From Methanocella_A sp963769045 (GTDB taxonomy: Archaea > Halobacteriota > Methanocellia > Methanocellales > Methanocellaceae), in NCBI GenBank assembly GCA_963769045.1, contig CAVYKK010000027.1:19868-83867 (forward strand): DNA of 64,000 nt, given 5' to 3'. Shown here one piece after another: positions 16,312-24,563 of this stretch. Position numbers and translations under genes: made by a program. The notes below the pieces were generated by a model that saw only the letters and a program-made list of their open reading frames with translations, was not told where the DNA came from and ran no database searches. Every line of letters starts with the position of its first letter. Within the stretch, counting starts at the first letter, position 1.

Positions 16312-17111
16312 AGGCGTGTAAGATCCCTCAGGTAACAGTCGTCTAACGCTTCTGGAACCTTATTGTCCTTTTCAGTTAAAACTTTCGCTGCCAGTTGCCG
16401 ATAGATTTCTGCTATGTCTGAGGAAGCGGCGCCTTCCAGAACGCTTTTTCCGTCTCGCTCGCACTGCTGTACGATCCTGCTGCGCGGGATGCAGGCCAGC
16501 AGGGGCACGCCCAGGGCGTCGGCGAACCGGCCTACTATCTCCCGCTCGTTGGCAGCCTCGCGCTCGTTGCAGATGATGCCGCCCAGCGGCGTCTTCAGCG
16601 TGTTCAGGCCCCGGCAGATATTATTGGCCGCATAGACCGGCATATACTCGCCCGAAGTGATAATATACGTCTCTTTTACCATTTTCCTGGTGATCGGCAC
16701 CGCAAAGCCGCCGCAGACAATATCCCCCGGGACGTCGAACATGAGCACGTCCGCATTGCGCAAGGACGGAGAGATCTTCTGCAGCAGCTGAATGGCGATA
16801 ATGATGCCGCGTCCTGCACAGCCTACGCCCGGCTCCGGGCCGCCGACCTCGGCACACCTGACGCCGCGGAAGCCCTCGAAGACGATCTCTTCCTCTTTGA
16901 CGCTGTCCGGGTTGCCCAGCTTCCGCACCATGTCCATGATCGTGGGTATCCGCCGGCCGCCGAGCAGCGTGATCGACGAGTCGCTCTTCGGGTCGCAGCC
17001 GATGAGCACGACCTTTTTGCCCATCTCGCCCAGCGCGGCAGCTACGTTCGAAGCTGTAGACGACTTGCCGATGCCTCCCTTGCCATAGATGGCGATCTGT
17101 TTCTGACTCAT
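16308..17111 (-). CDS. cfbC: CfbC, nitrogenase-iron-protein-like reductase component
   Basis: A 267-residue NifH-like ATPase, formerly NflH. As a dimer with a bridging [4Fe-4S] cluster it delivers electrons to CfbD for the six-electron reduction and lactam closure of Ni-sirohydrochlorin a,c-diamide to 15,17(3)-seco-F430-17(3)-acid. The P-loop GKGGIGKSSTAS is at the N-terminus, and both cluster cysteines are visible (GVGCAGRGI and DIVCGGFAV). Context and length separate it from true NifH: no nifDK is near, and cfbD is directly upstream. A GGGGG ribosome site lies upstream of the ATG, after the tandem palindromes at 17127-17180. Confidence 0.94.
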   Translation of the reverse strand: MSQKQIAIYGKGGIGKSSTASNVAAALGEMGKKVVLIGCDPKSDSSITLLGGRRIPTIMDMVRKLGNPDSVKEEEIVFEGFRGVRCAEVGGPEPGVGCAGRGIIIAIQLLQKISPSLRNADVLMFDVPGDIVCGGFAVPITRKMVKETYIITSGEYMPVYAANNICRGLNTLKTPLGGIICNEREAANEREIVGRFADALGVPLLACIPRSRIVQQCERDGKSVLEGAASSDIAEIYRQLAAKVLTEKDNKVPEALDDCYLRDLTRL

Positions 17112-17126
17112 TGTATGCCCCCTATC

Positions 17127-17180
17127 AGGAGTATGTTCATAGCATACTCCTTAGCAGGAGTATGTTCATAACATACTCCT
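17127..17180. repeat. Tandem pair of palindromes between cfbD and cfbC
   Basis: Two copies of AGGAGTATG-(7 nt)-CATACTCCT, at 17127-17151 and 17156-17180. The second contains the cfbD stop codon; the first is in the cfbC leader. In the mRNA each folds into a 9-bp stem with a 7-base loop. The pair looks like a 29-bp tandem duplication. Confidence 0.85.
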
Positions 17181-18281
17181 GAGCGTTTCACCGAACTCTG
17201 ACTCCACGATGCGGTCCACGCCCAGCGTCTTGGGATGCAGGTCGACCTCCACCATGACGTGCTGGTGCCCGGCCTTCTTCAGCGGCGCCACCGTCCGGGG
17301 CCCGTTGGTGATAGAGAATATTTCCATGCCCTTCAGTGCGTCTGCCGGCACCCCGTGCGGCACCCCTGAGATCACCGCGTAATCATAGCCTGCATAATGT
17401 TCCTTTACTATCTCTGCCGCAGCCTTGCCGGACGCCGGGTATTCGTCCAGGCCGCCGGTGATGTGGTCGATGGCAAAACCTCTGGCGACGAACCCGTCAG
17501 TGATCGTGCGGGCGTACTGCCGTATTCGCGGCAGGCCCACCCCCTGGTCCAGGTTGGCGATAGTGGCGGGTAGCGGCGCGCCCAGCGCTCTCGCCGCCTC
17601 GCTGACCGCGAGGTTGTCGTCGGCGAACATATAGGCGGTCTCCTTTTTGGCATTGAGGATGGAGACGCCTTTTTTGCCCTGTCTCATGAGCTCGACAAGC
17701 CGCTCGGCCGCTTTGTACTTCAGGTCGCCGCGCGACGGCTCGATATAGCCTGCGCTGGCCGCCCCGGCGCGCTTTTCCAGTTCAGTGGCCATCAGCAGCA
17801 TCTTTTTCTGCCGCTCTACCTCGGCAGCGCCCAGCAACCCGGCGGCGCATGCGGCCTCCAGCGTGATAATTGCGCCCTGCGTGTTATCGCCGAACCCCGC
17901 GTGGATTTCCACTTCGACCACCGGCACGCCGGGCTGAGCCTCCTCGACCGCACGGTGGAAGTTTTCCCCGATGATCATGCTGGCGCAGGTCCCGACGATA
18001 GCAATGGTCTTCGGCTGGAACATGTCCACCGCCTTATGCAGCGTGGATACGAGCAGCGCGTGCCCCCCGAACACGTAGTCGGAGTCGCACATGGCCGTGG
18101 TGATCACGCGTATCCCGTCCTCCTCCAGCAGCCGCGAGTGCTTGAAGCAGCATCCCGGCGGGCCGTGCAGTATGGCCACGTCCACGTCTAAGTCTCTCAG
18201 CGTATAGAGCGCAGCCACGATGGCGCTCGGCCTCGGCTGGATTATGCGCATCGGCTTGGCGATGCGGTCGGATTCTCCCAT
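17166..18281 (-). CDS. cfbD: CfbD, nitrogenase-like catalytic component for F430
   Basis: A 371-residue NifD/NifK-like protein (formerly NflD) that binds the nickel tetrapyrrole and, with CfbC, carries out the reductive cyclisation in F430 synthesis. Cysteines expected to hold an iron-sulfur cluster are visible in HGPPGCCFKHSR, TAMCDSDYV and VGTCASMIIGE. It is shorter than nitrogenase subunits, as is normal for this family. Only 4 bases separate it from cfbE upstream. Its last codons lie inside the downstream palindrome, so the C-terminus (LRSML) is coded by repeat DNA. Confidence 0.93.
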   Translation of the reverse strand: MGESDRIAKPMRIIQPRPSAIVAALYTLRDLDVDVAILHGPPGCCFKHSRLLEEDGIRVITTAMCDSDYVFGGHALLVSTLHKAVDMFQPKTIAIVGTCASMIIGENFHRAVEEAQPGVPVVEVEIHAGFGDNTQGAIITLEAACAAGLLGAAEVERQKKMLLMATELEKRAGAASAGYIEPSRGDLKYKAAERLVELMRQGKKGVSILNAKKETAYMFADDNLAVSEAARALGAPLPATIANLDQGVGLPRIRQYARTITDGFVARGFAIDHITGGLDEYPASGKAAAEIVKEHYAGYDYAVISGVPHGVPADALKGMEIFSITNGPRTVAPLKKAGHQHVMVEVDLHPKTLGVDRIVESEFGETLRSML

Positions 18282-18285
18282 TTCT

Positions 18286-19575
18286 TTACCTCCAGGTCTT
18301 CACGCACGATATGATTATGTCTCCGGGCTTTGTCTTCAAAAGGGCAGAAGCGAGCCCGCTATCCAGATCAGGGGCGTACAGGTATCCCTTTCCTGCCCCG
18401 GCCGCATGTAGTCGTTCCCCGACAATGACGACGTCGTTCGCGCCGGCGCCCGCAGCGATACGGAGTGCCTGCCCTGGGTCCAGTCCCTCGCAGACATTGT
18501 ACTTCTCTTCTCCCAGGACCAGCACTCGTCTCCCGGCATGGCCGCGGCTGATCTCCAGCGCCCGCATGATACTGGCGACTGAAAGGCCCGAGCAAGAGTT
18601 GTCCAGCAGCGTCCGTCCTTCCAGCGTCCCGTACTTCATTCGCCCGGGGACGCCGTCGAACCCTTCCAGCCCGCGACTGATAGCGTCAGGCTTCACCCCG
18701 AGTGCCATCGCCGCTGCAACCGCGCAGAGCACAGGTTCCCGGTAGGATGCCCGGTCGATGTCTCCCCTCAGCCGGGTTTCGATCGCCAGGCCCGGGGACA
18801 GGCGGCACTCGATCAGATCATTATGATATCGGACATCTCCGCCCGGGCCGAACGACAGCTGCTCCGGGGCTCCGACGGCCGTATACGAGACGTCATGCAC
18901 GATCGTGCTGCCTGGCCTGGCGTATTCAATCATCTGCATCTTGGCGATCGAGGAGCGGGATGTCCCGCCGGCGATCGGGTAGTCGCCCTTCAGTGTGGTA
19001 ATCACGCCCACGTCGGCGGTGCCGCACCCGCCGAGCGAGACTTCGGCGACAAAGATCGTCGGGCGCAGGCCTGTATCCCGTGCCGCGTCCAGCGCACTGA
19101 CGAGGCTGGCCGGCGTAACGCTCAGCCTTTTACCATCAGACTTTCCGTCGAAGAACAGGCCATGGCTCGTGTGCAACAGGACGCGTTCTCCCGCGGCGGC
19201 CAGCATGCCGGAAAGGGCGAATGCCGTAGTGGTCTTCCCGTACGTGCCGGTGATCTCCACCGATCGGATGCCGTTTAGCCGGCCCGTCTCTCTGGCGATC
19301 ATTCCCGCCATACGGTGATGGGTAAAGACCGGTATGCTGTTCTTCTGCGCATGGTCCCGGAGCTCATCCGGGGGCAGGTGAACCGGCACGACCAGCGCGT
19401 CAAAGCGGCCGGCGTCTGCGGGCCTGACGATCTTCACCGCATCGTCGTGCAGCTTTCGCGTGCCGTATATGTCCACGGCGAAGGCATCGTATCCAAGCGC
19501 CAGCAGCTCTTTGGCCAGGGCCAGCCCGCCGTGGTTCACATCGGCGACGGCCACGCGGGACGCCTGCAGGTCCAT
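18286..19575 (-). CDS. cfbE: Coenzyme F430 synthetase CfbE (Mur-ligase-like)
   Basis: About 429 residues, a Mur-ligase-fold ATP-dependent enzyme that closes the last carbocyclic ring of F430 from the seco-acid. The ATP-binding loop VEITGTYGKTTTAFAL and the central Mur-type region with MIEYARPGSTIVHD are visible, and the last third (DNSCSGLSVASIMRALE) fits the C-terminal ligase domain. The start is taken as the ATG at 19575, which has AAGGT 7 bases upstream; a GTG at 19581 is possible. It lies 4 bases before cfbD, within one transcription unit. Confidence 0.9.
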   Translation of the reverse strand: MDLQASRVAVADVNHGGLALAKELLALGYDAFAVDIYGTRKLHDDAVKIVRPADAGRFDALVVPVHLPPDELRDHAQKNSIPVFTHHRMAGMIARETGRLNGIRSVEITGTYGKTTTAFALSGMLAAAGERVLLHTSHGLFFDGKSDGKRLSVTPASLVSALDAARDTGLRPTIFVAEVSLGGCGTADVGVITTLKGDYPIAGGTSRSSIAKMQMIEYARPGSTIVHDVSYTAVGAPEQLSFGPGGDVRYHNDLIECRLSPGLAIETRLRGDIDRASYREPVLCAVAAAMALGVKPDAISRGLEGFDGVPGRMKYGTLEGRTLLDNSCSGLSVASIMRALEISRGHAGRRVLVLGEEKYNVCEGLDPGQALRIAAGAGANDVVIVGERLHAAGAGKGYLYAPDLDSGLASALLKTKPGDIIISCVKTWR

Positions 19576-19585
19576 TGGCACGACC

Positions 19586-20002
19586 TTAGTTGCTGTGAGC
19601 GTCGAACGCCTGCTCTATGCGCCTGCAGGAAATCTCCGCGATCATGTCGTCGGACCCCAGCGGGTCGGCGTAGATGATGTCGTACCCGTCGTAGCTGATC
19701 CGCTTCTGGCCGTCCTTGAGCCCGATGAGGCGGGGGACGTCCTCGGTGGTGTGTACGCCCCGCGCGAGGAACAGCGGGAAGACGACGATCTTCCGGACGC
19801 CGGTGCCCTTGAAGCTGTCGATGCCGTCCTTGATCGTCGGGCGGTTGATGTTCATGAAGCCGGTCCTGGTCACGGCATTAGGCATTTTTCTGCCGATTTT
19901 CGCTGCGATCTCCTCGATAAGCTGCTTGTTGTACGGCATCGAGCTGCCGTGCCCTACGACCAGAAGGCCGAATTGTTCAGACTCCATACTCATAACTCCC
20001 AT
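19586..20002 (-). CDS. cfbA: Sirohydrochlorin nickel/cobalt chelatase CfbA
   Basis: Up to 138 residues, the short single-domain CbiX type of archaeal chelatase that works as a homodimer. It inserts nickel into sirohydrochlorin as the first step of F430 synthesis and may also insert cobalt for cobamides. The metal-binding histidines are seen in VVGHGSSMPYN and FLARGVHTTEDVP. Three in-frame ATGs are possible (20002, 19993, 19987); a GGGAG motif best fits the one at 19987. It is the first gene of the cfb operon, so the order of transcription is A-E-D-C-B. Confidence 0.92.
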   Translation of the reverse strand: MGVMSMESEQFGLLVVGHGSSMPYNKQLIEEIAAKIGRKMPNAVTRTGFMNINRPTIKDGIDSFKGTGVRKIVVFPLFLARGVHTTEDVPRLIGLKDGQKRISYDGYDIIYADPLGSDDMIAEISCRRIEQAFDAHSN

Positions 20003-20046
20003 TTGCCGGCAAGCTTTAGCAAGCCGGACTACAGACTAGTAACTGC

Positions 20047-20060
20047 TCTTGAAAGTATAA
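20047..20060 (-). promoter_or_regulatory. TATA-like promoter for the cfb operon
   Basis: On the minus strand TTTTTTATACTTTC lies about 55 bases before cfbA in an AT-rich patch (20040-20130). It predicts a short leader. No clear nickel-regulator operator could be recognised. Confidence 0.45.
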
Positions 20061-20189
20061 AAAATTTTACATTCGTGTTACCAAATGTGATAAAACTGAC
20101 TATTTTTATACCCATTGCGATAAAAAAGCCTGGGCTGAAAATGTGAGTCCAGGTAAAAAATAGCGTTGTTATCCCCAAGCGGTCTCAAC

Positions 20190-20235
20190 AGGCCTGCAGG
20201 GCCAGGCCACTCGTGCGCGAGCGCCCGCCCGGCAT
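20190..20235. repeat. CG-core element (copy 5), partial
   Basis: Contains CTCGTGCGCGAGCGCCCGCCC at about 20210-20230, the core in the same orientation as copy 3. It lies in the gap between the cfb promoter region and the 3' end of aglB. Confidence 0.55.
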
Positions 20236-20240
20236 AGCTA

Positions 20241-23066
20241 TCAGGCGACGTCTACAGGCCCGCCGCTCATGACCGCCTGTTCCGGTACCGCCACCGTCTT
20301 AGTGGTACTACCGTACGTAATCGTGTAATCCGACAGCGGCATCACGTCATACGAGTACCCGTCGCCCTTCATGGCTTCTGTCGGGTAGGGCACGATCATC
20401 GAGTAAGTGCCGTCCGCACCCGCCACGGCGGTCTGCGTGTACGTGAAGTTATGGCTGCCGACGCCCAGGTTTACCGATGCGGTGACGTTGCTGCCTGCGG
20501 GCGCGCTGCCCTTGATAGTGGCGCCTTTCACCACCTCATAGGTCTTCACCGACTTCACCGGCGGCCGGCTGTCGTAGTAGAACACAGAGCTGCCCTGGCT
20601 CGTAGACATGGGGTTGACACTGGCCATGTACAGGTTATACTCCTGCGTATAGTTGTCCGAGGCCATGAACGTCGCATCGGAGTATGGCACGTACAGGTAG
20701 CCCTGCTGGTACTGGCTCAGGTCTCCCACCTTCGTCGATACGGAGTATGGGCCGGTGCCCTCGTAGATCAGCCGGAAGTGGCTCATGCCGTTACAGTCGT
20801 CATAGTACAGGCGGCTCATCATCGAGCTCTTGTACCTGTCGCTATCCCTGACGATGTTGACGTTAGCACCCTGCGATACCTGGAGCGGGGACGTCGCGTA
20901 CCAGCCGTCCGTATCCTTTGCCCACACGGTGATCGCATAGAATTTGCCCGTGGCCATCGCGTTGTCGATCATCACGTACCGGCTGCCCATGTCCCGAAGG
21001 TTCCGGTACCCCTGGCTCTCGTCAGTGGCCAGGAAAAACTTCGCACTGCCCTCCGTCCCGTTATTCTCCAGGATGCCTGCCTGGAACGGGTTGGCATTGG
21101 GGATGCGGTGGGCGACATAGTTGATAATGTGCCCGTAGTCCCACCAGCTCATCACGCCGTAGGCACTCGCCGGATACTGGTATGTGCCATCAGCGTTGAG
21201 CGTTTTAGTATACGAGCCGTTGGCATAGTCGAAGCCGGGCTGTACTACCGTGCCCTGCGGATCAGGCGTGTGGTCGCGCAGCCAGGTCAGCGAATTGAAC
21301 CACTCGCTGTCCATGCCCTGGTTGCCGCTGGCAAAGACCATGGTGTAGCCTCCCGGAAACAGGCTGCCCCCACCGGTGGAGAACGATGTGGCCGGGTAGA
21401 TGATCACCAGCAGGAACATGGCGCCGATCAGTGTCATCAATGCTGCCTGGCCTGTGTTTTTCGACAGGAACGGCCCGACGTCGAGCAGCCCCTTCACCCC
21501 TCCCTTTAACTTTTCCACGAAGTTTTCCGAGTCGAAGGCCCTGAAGATCGAGATGGCGAAGTAGCCGGTAAGCAGCGCCGCATTTATCGCAAAGTAGTAG
21601 GTGAAGCGTATCTGGCTGATCATGGCCCAGAACATAACCAGGTTCCAGACCAGGAACAACAGCTCAGCGGGGCGATTATTTTTCAGCACCCTGAATGCCA
21701 GTATGACGATGCCTGCGATCGACAGGGGGAGGGTCCAGAAGAAATAGGCCCACAGGAGGCTTATCGTGAAGTCCCCGGACGTCGTGAAGATCGACGATCT
21801 GGCCTCGGCTACGGTAAGCATGCCGCCGCCGGGCGTGAACACCCTGAAGCCCGCCATCACGAGATCGAACAGCTGCGGCAGCACAATATACGCGACGAGC
21901 AGGCCGATTACTGCGATCGAGACCAGCGACACCGGGAACATCCAGTTTTCCGTTTTATTCTTCCGGAGCAGTCCCGACACGATGTAAATTACACCGATGC
22001 CGGCGAACGCCAGGCAGAGGAATATCGGCTGGGTCACAGAGTAGAACATCAGCTGGAGGCTCATGTCCTGCAGCGAGAATGGCATCACCATGACCGCCGG
22101 GATCAGGTACATGATCGCCGCCACGATGACCAGGTAGTCGAGCGACTGGCCCCTGGAATGATCGAAGACCGACTGCGCCGCGAAGTAGATGAAGAGCATG
22201 AAGCCAAGCAGCAGCGCGCCGGGCCAGCTGAGCATGTAACAGCCGAAGGCGACGCCTGCCAGTGCCGAATAAGCCAGCGCTTTCAGGGCTTTCCCGTCCT
22301 TCCGGGCGATCTTTTCCAGGCTGAGGCCCGCCTTCTTCGCCGCGTCCAGCGCATACACGAGGAACGCTACCGTGGCAGCCGAGAACAGCACTTCTGCGAT
22401 GTGGTGATCGGTGAAGCCGAGCAGCGACCTGGCAAGAAACTGCCCCGGTATCAGTGCCAGGGTCGCGGCAGCTATGATGCCCGCGTTCCTGCCGAACAGC
22501 TTGCTGGCGATGAAATAGGCCGGGAGAATGCAGAGCACTCCCATCAATACGGGCATATAGGCTCCGACCGTATCGACAAGCGCCGGTCCGGGGTTCCCGA
22601 GACCGACGACCAGGGCTGCCCCGGCTATGATGATGGTGAACAGCGGCCCGAAGTGGATGGTGCTGCCGTAAGGGAAGTGGGTGAACGGGTCGAACATGAT
22701 ACGCGCCGGGAAGTGGGCGAGCGTGTTGTGTACCAGGCGCATCTGGTACACGGCGTCGTCCTGTGCCACGTTCACGTAGCCGCTGCCCCATGACGGGAAC
22801 ACGTTGTCAAAAGAAGGCACGATGCGGATGTAGGCCATCAGGGCCATTAATAAAAGCAGGACCGCAGGGTAGACCCACAGGCCGGACCGGAGCCAGGCCA
22901 CGGGGTCGAAAGATTGTCTGACAGGCTTTTCGCCTGTCATCTCGCTAACCGGCGTTTTTGCCACGGAGCTCTCTTCAGCCTGCGCAGCCTTCTCGTCCGC
23001 CGGTCTGCCTGCCGTCTTTTTCACGGGGCCTGCCGCCTGTTTCCTCTCCCTGCCCGATCGCGCCAT
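20241..23066 (-). CDS. aglB: Oligosaccharyltransferase AglB (STT3 family)
   Basis: About 941 residues, an integral-membrane enzyme that transfers a lipid-linked glycan to Asn in N-X-S/T sequons of exported proteins. It has a charged cytoplasmic N-terminus of about 60 residues, then roughly 13 hydrophobic helices, then a C-terminal soluble domain. Visible motifs are the acidic AQDDAVYQMR loop near the first helix (DxD-like), the FTDHHIAEV motif and the hallmark SWWDYGH in the soluble domain. The last ~120 residues look like an added beta-sandwich. The start is the ATG at 23066 after GGTGA; a TTG at 23090 lies at or before the predicted transcription start from an AATATATAAATA box near 23110. 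Confidence 0.94.
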   Translation of the reverse strand: MARSGRERKQAAGPVKKTAGRPADEKAAQAEESSVAKTPVSEMTGEKPVRQSFDPVAWLRSGLWVYPAVLLLLMALMAYIRIVPSFDNVFPSWGSGYVNVAQDDAVYQMRLVHNTLAHFPARIMFDPFTHFPYGSTIHFGPLFTIIIAGAALVVGLGNPGPALVDTVGAYMPVLMGVLCILPAYFIASKLFGRNAGIIAAATLALIPGQFLARSLLGFTDHHIAEVLFSAATVAFLVYALDAAKKAGLSLEKIARKDGKALKALAYSALAGVAFGCYMLSWPGALLLGFMLFIYFAAQSVFDHSRGQSLDYLVIVAAIMYLIPAVMVMPFSLQDMSLQLMFYSVTQPIFLCLAFAGIGVIYIVSGLLRKNKTENWMFPVSLVSIAVIGLLVAYIVLPQLFDLVMAGFRVFTPGGGMLTVAEARSSIFTTSGDFTISLLWAYFFWTLPLSIAGIVILAFRVLKNNRPAELLFLVWNLVMFWAMISQIRFTYYFAINAALLTGYFAISIFRAFDSENFVEKLKGGVKGLLDVGPFLSKNTGQAALMTLIGAMFLLVIIYPATSFSTGGGSLFPGGYTMVFASGNQGMDSEWFNSLTWLRDHTPDPQGTVVQPGFDYANGSYTKTLNADGTYQYPASAYGVMSWWDYGHIINYVAHRIPNANPFQAGILENNGTEGSAKFFLATDESQGYRNLRDMGSRYVMIDNAMATGKFYAITVWAKDTDGWYATSPLQVSQGANVNIVRDSDRYKSSMMSRLYYDDCNGMSHFRLIYEGTGPYSVSTKVGDLSQYQQGYLYVPYSDATFMASDNYTQEYNLYMASVNPMSTSQGSSVFYYDSRPPVKSVKTYEVVKGATIKGSAPAGSNVTASVNLGVGSHNFTYTQTAVAGADGTYSMIVPYPTEAMKGDGYSYDVMPLSDYTITYGSTTKTVAVPEQAVMSGGPVDVA

Positions 23067-23102
23067 AAATTCACCAGGTTCAACGCTCAATTGAGGGCCG
23101 GC

Positions 23103-23114
23103 TATTTATATATT
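23103..23114 (-). promoter_or_regulatory. TATA-like promoter for aglB
   Basis: On the minus strand AAAAATATATAAATAG lies about 40 bases before the chosen aglB ATG and fits a transcription start near 23085. Confidence 0.5.
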
Positions 23115-23152
23115 TTTCAGTGCCTCGAAACAGTCTCCGTGGCTCTCTGTTT

Positions 23153-24022
23153 TCAGGCGACACGATACCAGTACATGCAGTAGTTATCCAGACGGTATGA
23201 CGCTTTACCCCTGTTGATCAGGCTGCTCAGGTGACCCTTCAGCATCACTACTGTCAGCCAGTAGTTATTCAGGCTATTGTAAAGTTTGAGCTCGTTCGAG
23301 AGAAGCGTGACCAGACCTTCCGTCGACACCGGCTCTTTGATAAGTTTAAGGATGATCTCGTCGACGTGGTCCAGCTGCTCGATATGGTTGTCAGCTGCCG
23401 ACAGCGCTTCCGTCCTGCCCATGACATGACCTGCCCCGGGCACCACGAAGTCGTAGTCCAGCTCCTTCATTTTCTCAAGCGAGCTTCTGCACAGGTCCGG
23501 GTCGATGCTGTAGGGAAGCTTGTACTTCGACCAGACCTCTTTTCCATAGACCGCGTCACCGGAATAGAACACGCCATCCTCGGTGATGAAGCCAAACTGG
23601 CCCAGCGTGTGGCCGGGCAGGGGCACGGAGCGGACAGACGAGTCCCGCCACTCCTCGATGTACAGGTCGACCTCGCAGGCATTTCCCTGGAAGTAGGGCG
23701 TGATCATCTCGATCGGCGGCTTCGCCCAGCTGAACAGGCCCCGTACGTTGACCTCCGGGCAGCGCACCAGCAGCGCGTCGTCCTTTGACGCAATGACCTT
23801 AGCGCCTTTCTCCCGGAACTCATGGGCGTGCCGGAAGTGGTCGTTGTGCCCGTGGGTGATGAGTACCGTGTGTACGTCATCCCTGCCCACATCTTTGAAG
23901 TCCACGCATCCGGGGTCGATCACGTATCCCTTGAACAGCCCCGCGTTGCTCATGGCCGGCAGATAGTACGAATTGCCGGCCACCCTGACGGGGGCCACCT
24001 GTTTACAGTCCGCCATATGCAT
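23153..24022 (-). CDS. Metallo-beta-lactamase fold hydrolase (paralogue 1)
   Basis: About 289 residues, a di-metal hydrolase fold with LITHGHNDHF (HxHxDH), PLPGHTLGQ, YSGDAVYG and a final histidine in GAGHVMG. The last ~80 residues are helical and look like a winged-helix-type or substrate-binding extension (EQLDHVDEIILKLI onward). It is paralogous to the protein at 28771-29619, with the same domain order. The start is taken at the ATG at 24022 (24016 is possible), because twin operator-like dyads and a TATA element lie directly upstream; starts further out would run through them. It is divergent from the cupin gene. The substrate is unknown. Confidence 0.82.
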   Translation of the reverse strand: MHMADCKQVAPVRVAGNSYYLPAMSNAGLFKGYVIDPGCVDFKDVGRDDVHTVLITHGHNDHFRHAHEFREKGAKVIASKDDALLVRCPEVNVRGLFSWAKPPIEMITPYFQGNACEVDLYIEEWRDSSVRSVPLPGHTLGQFGFITEDGVFYSGDAVYGKEVWSKYKLPYSIDPDLCRSSLEKMKELDYDFVVPGAGHVMGRTEALSAADNHIEQLDHVDEIILKLIKEPVSTEGLVTLLSNELKLYNSLNNYWLTVVMLKGHLSSLINRGKASYRLDNYCMYWYRVA

Positions 24023-24028
24023 CACTTT

Positions 24029-24073
24029 ATTATCGGTGGTCCGATAATCATAATTACCGGGTGATCCGATAAT
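24029..24073. promoter_or_regulatory. Two tandem operator-like dyads in a divergent promoter
   Basis: Dyad 1 (24029-24048) is ATTATCGG-TGGT-CCGATAAT, with perfect arms. Dyad 2 (24053-24073) is ATTACCGG-GTGAT-CCGATAAT, with one arm mismatch. A TATA-like GATAATATATC at 24068-24078 overlaps dyad 2 and could serve both directions. The pair sits between the lactamase-fold gene and the cupin gene and probably binds a dimeric repressor twice. Confidence 0.75.
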
Positions 24074-24126
24074 ATATCTGGCTGAATGCGGCTCAATAGT
24101 GATAAACATTACCAGCGCGCGAGGGT

Positions 24127-24492
24127 ATGTCGTTGATCAGGAATAGAGAGAATGTTGAATCGTTCGTCACGAAGGATAAGTCATCCATATGGGAGCTGTA
24201 CCACCCCGCCTCGTCGCCCGTGAAAGACGTGAGCGTCGCCGAGGCATACGTGAAGGCCCGGGAGAAGACAGAGGCCCACGTCCACCGATCGTCGCAGGAG
24301 ATCTATTATATTGCCGAAGGCTCGGGGACGATGAGGCTGGGCGATAGCGAATTCGCGATAAAGACCGGCGATGCCATCCTGATACCGCCGCGGACGCCGC
24401 ACGACGTCCGGGCCGGCGGGAACGGCATCCGCATATTATGCATCTGCTCGCCGCCGTACTCCCATGAGGACACAGAGCTTATATCCCCGTAG
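24127..24492 (+). CDS. Single-domain cupin protein
   Basis: A 121-residue cupin. Motif 1 is seen as EAHVHRSSQEIYYIAEGSGT and motif 2 as ILIPPRTPHDV, with histidine and glutamate ligands for one metal ion. Single-domain cupins act as small isomerases, dioxygenases or ligand sensors; none can be chosen from sequence alone. It is the first gene of a plus-strand set (cupin, dehydratase-like, activase) and shares the twin-operator promoter with the divergent lactamase-fold gene, so they may be co-regulated. Confidence 0.85.
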   Translation: MSLIRNRENVESFVTKDKSSIWELYHPASSPVKDVSVAEAYVKAREKTEAHVHRSSQEIYYIAEGSGTMRLGDSEFAIKTGDAILIPPRTPHDVRAGGNGIRILCICSPPYSHEDTELISP

Positions 24493-24563
24493 CCAGATGT
24501 TCGATCACCGGACGGGAAACGATATAAGTCCGGCGTTTTTAGTGTAATAGCACAGGGAACTCT

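Noticed and set aside
16308..18281. Nitrogenase genes (nifH/nifD)
   Set aside because: The NifH- and NifD-like proteins are flanked by cfbA, cfbE and cfbB, the NifD-like protein is too short, and no nifK is present; this is the F430 reductase.
20003..20240. Nickel-responsive (NikR-type) operator before the cfb operon
   Set aside because: A weak TTACATT...AAATGTGA arrangement is present, but the arms are short and imperfect and do not match a known operator with confidence.
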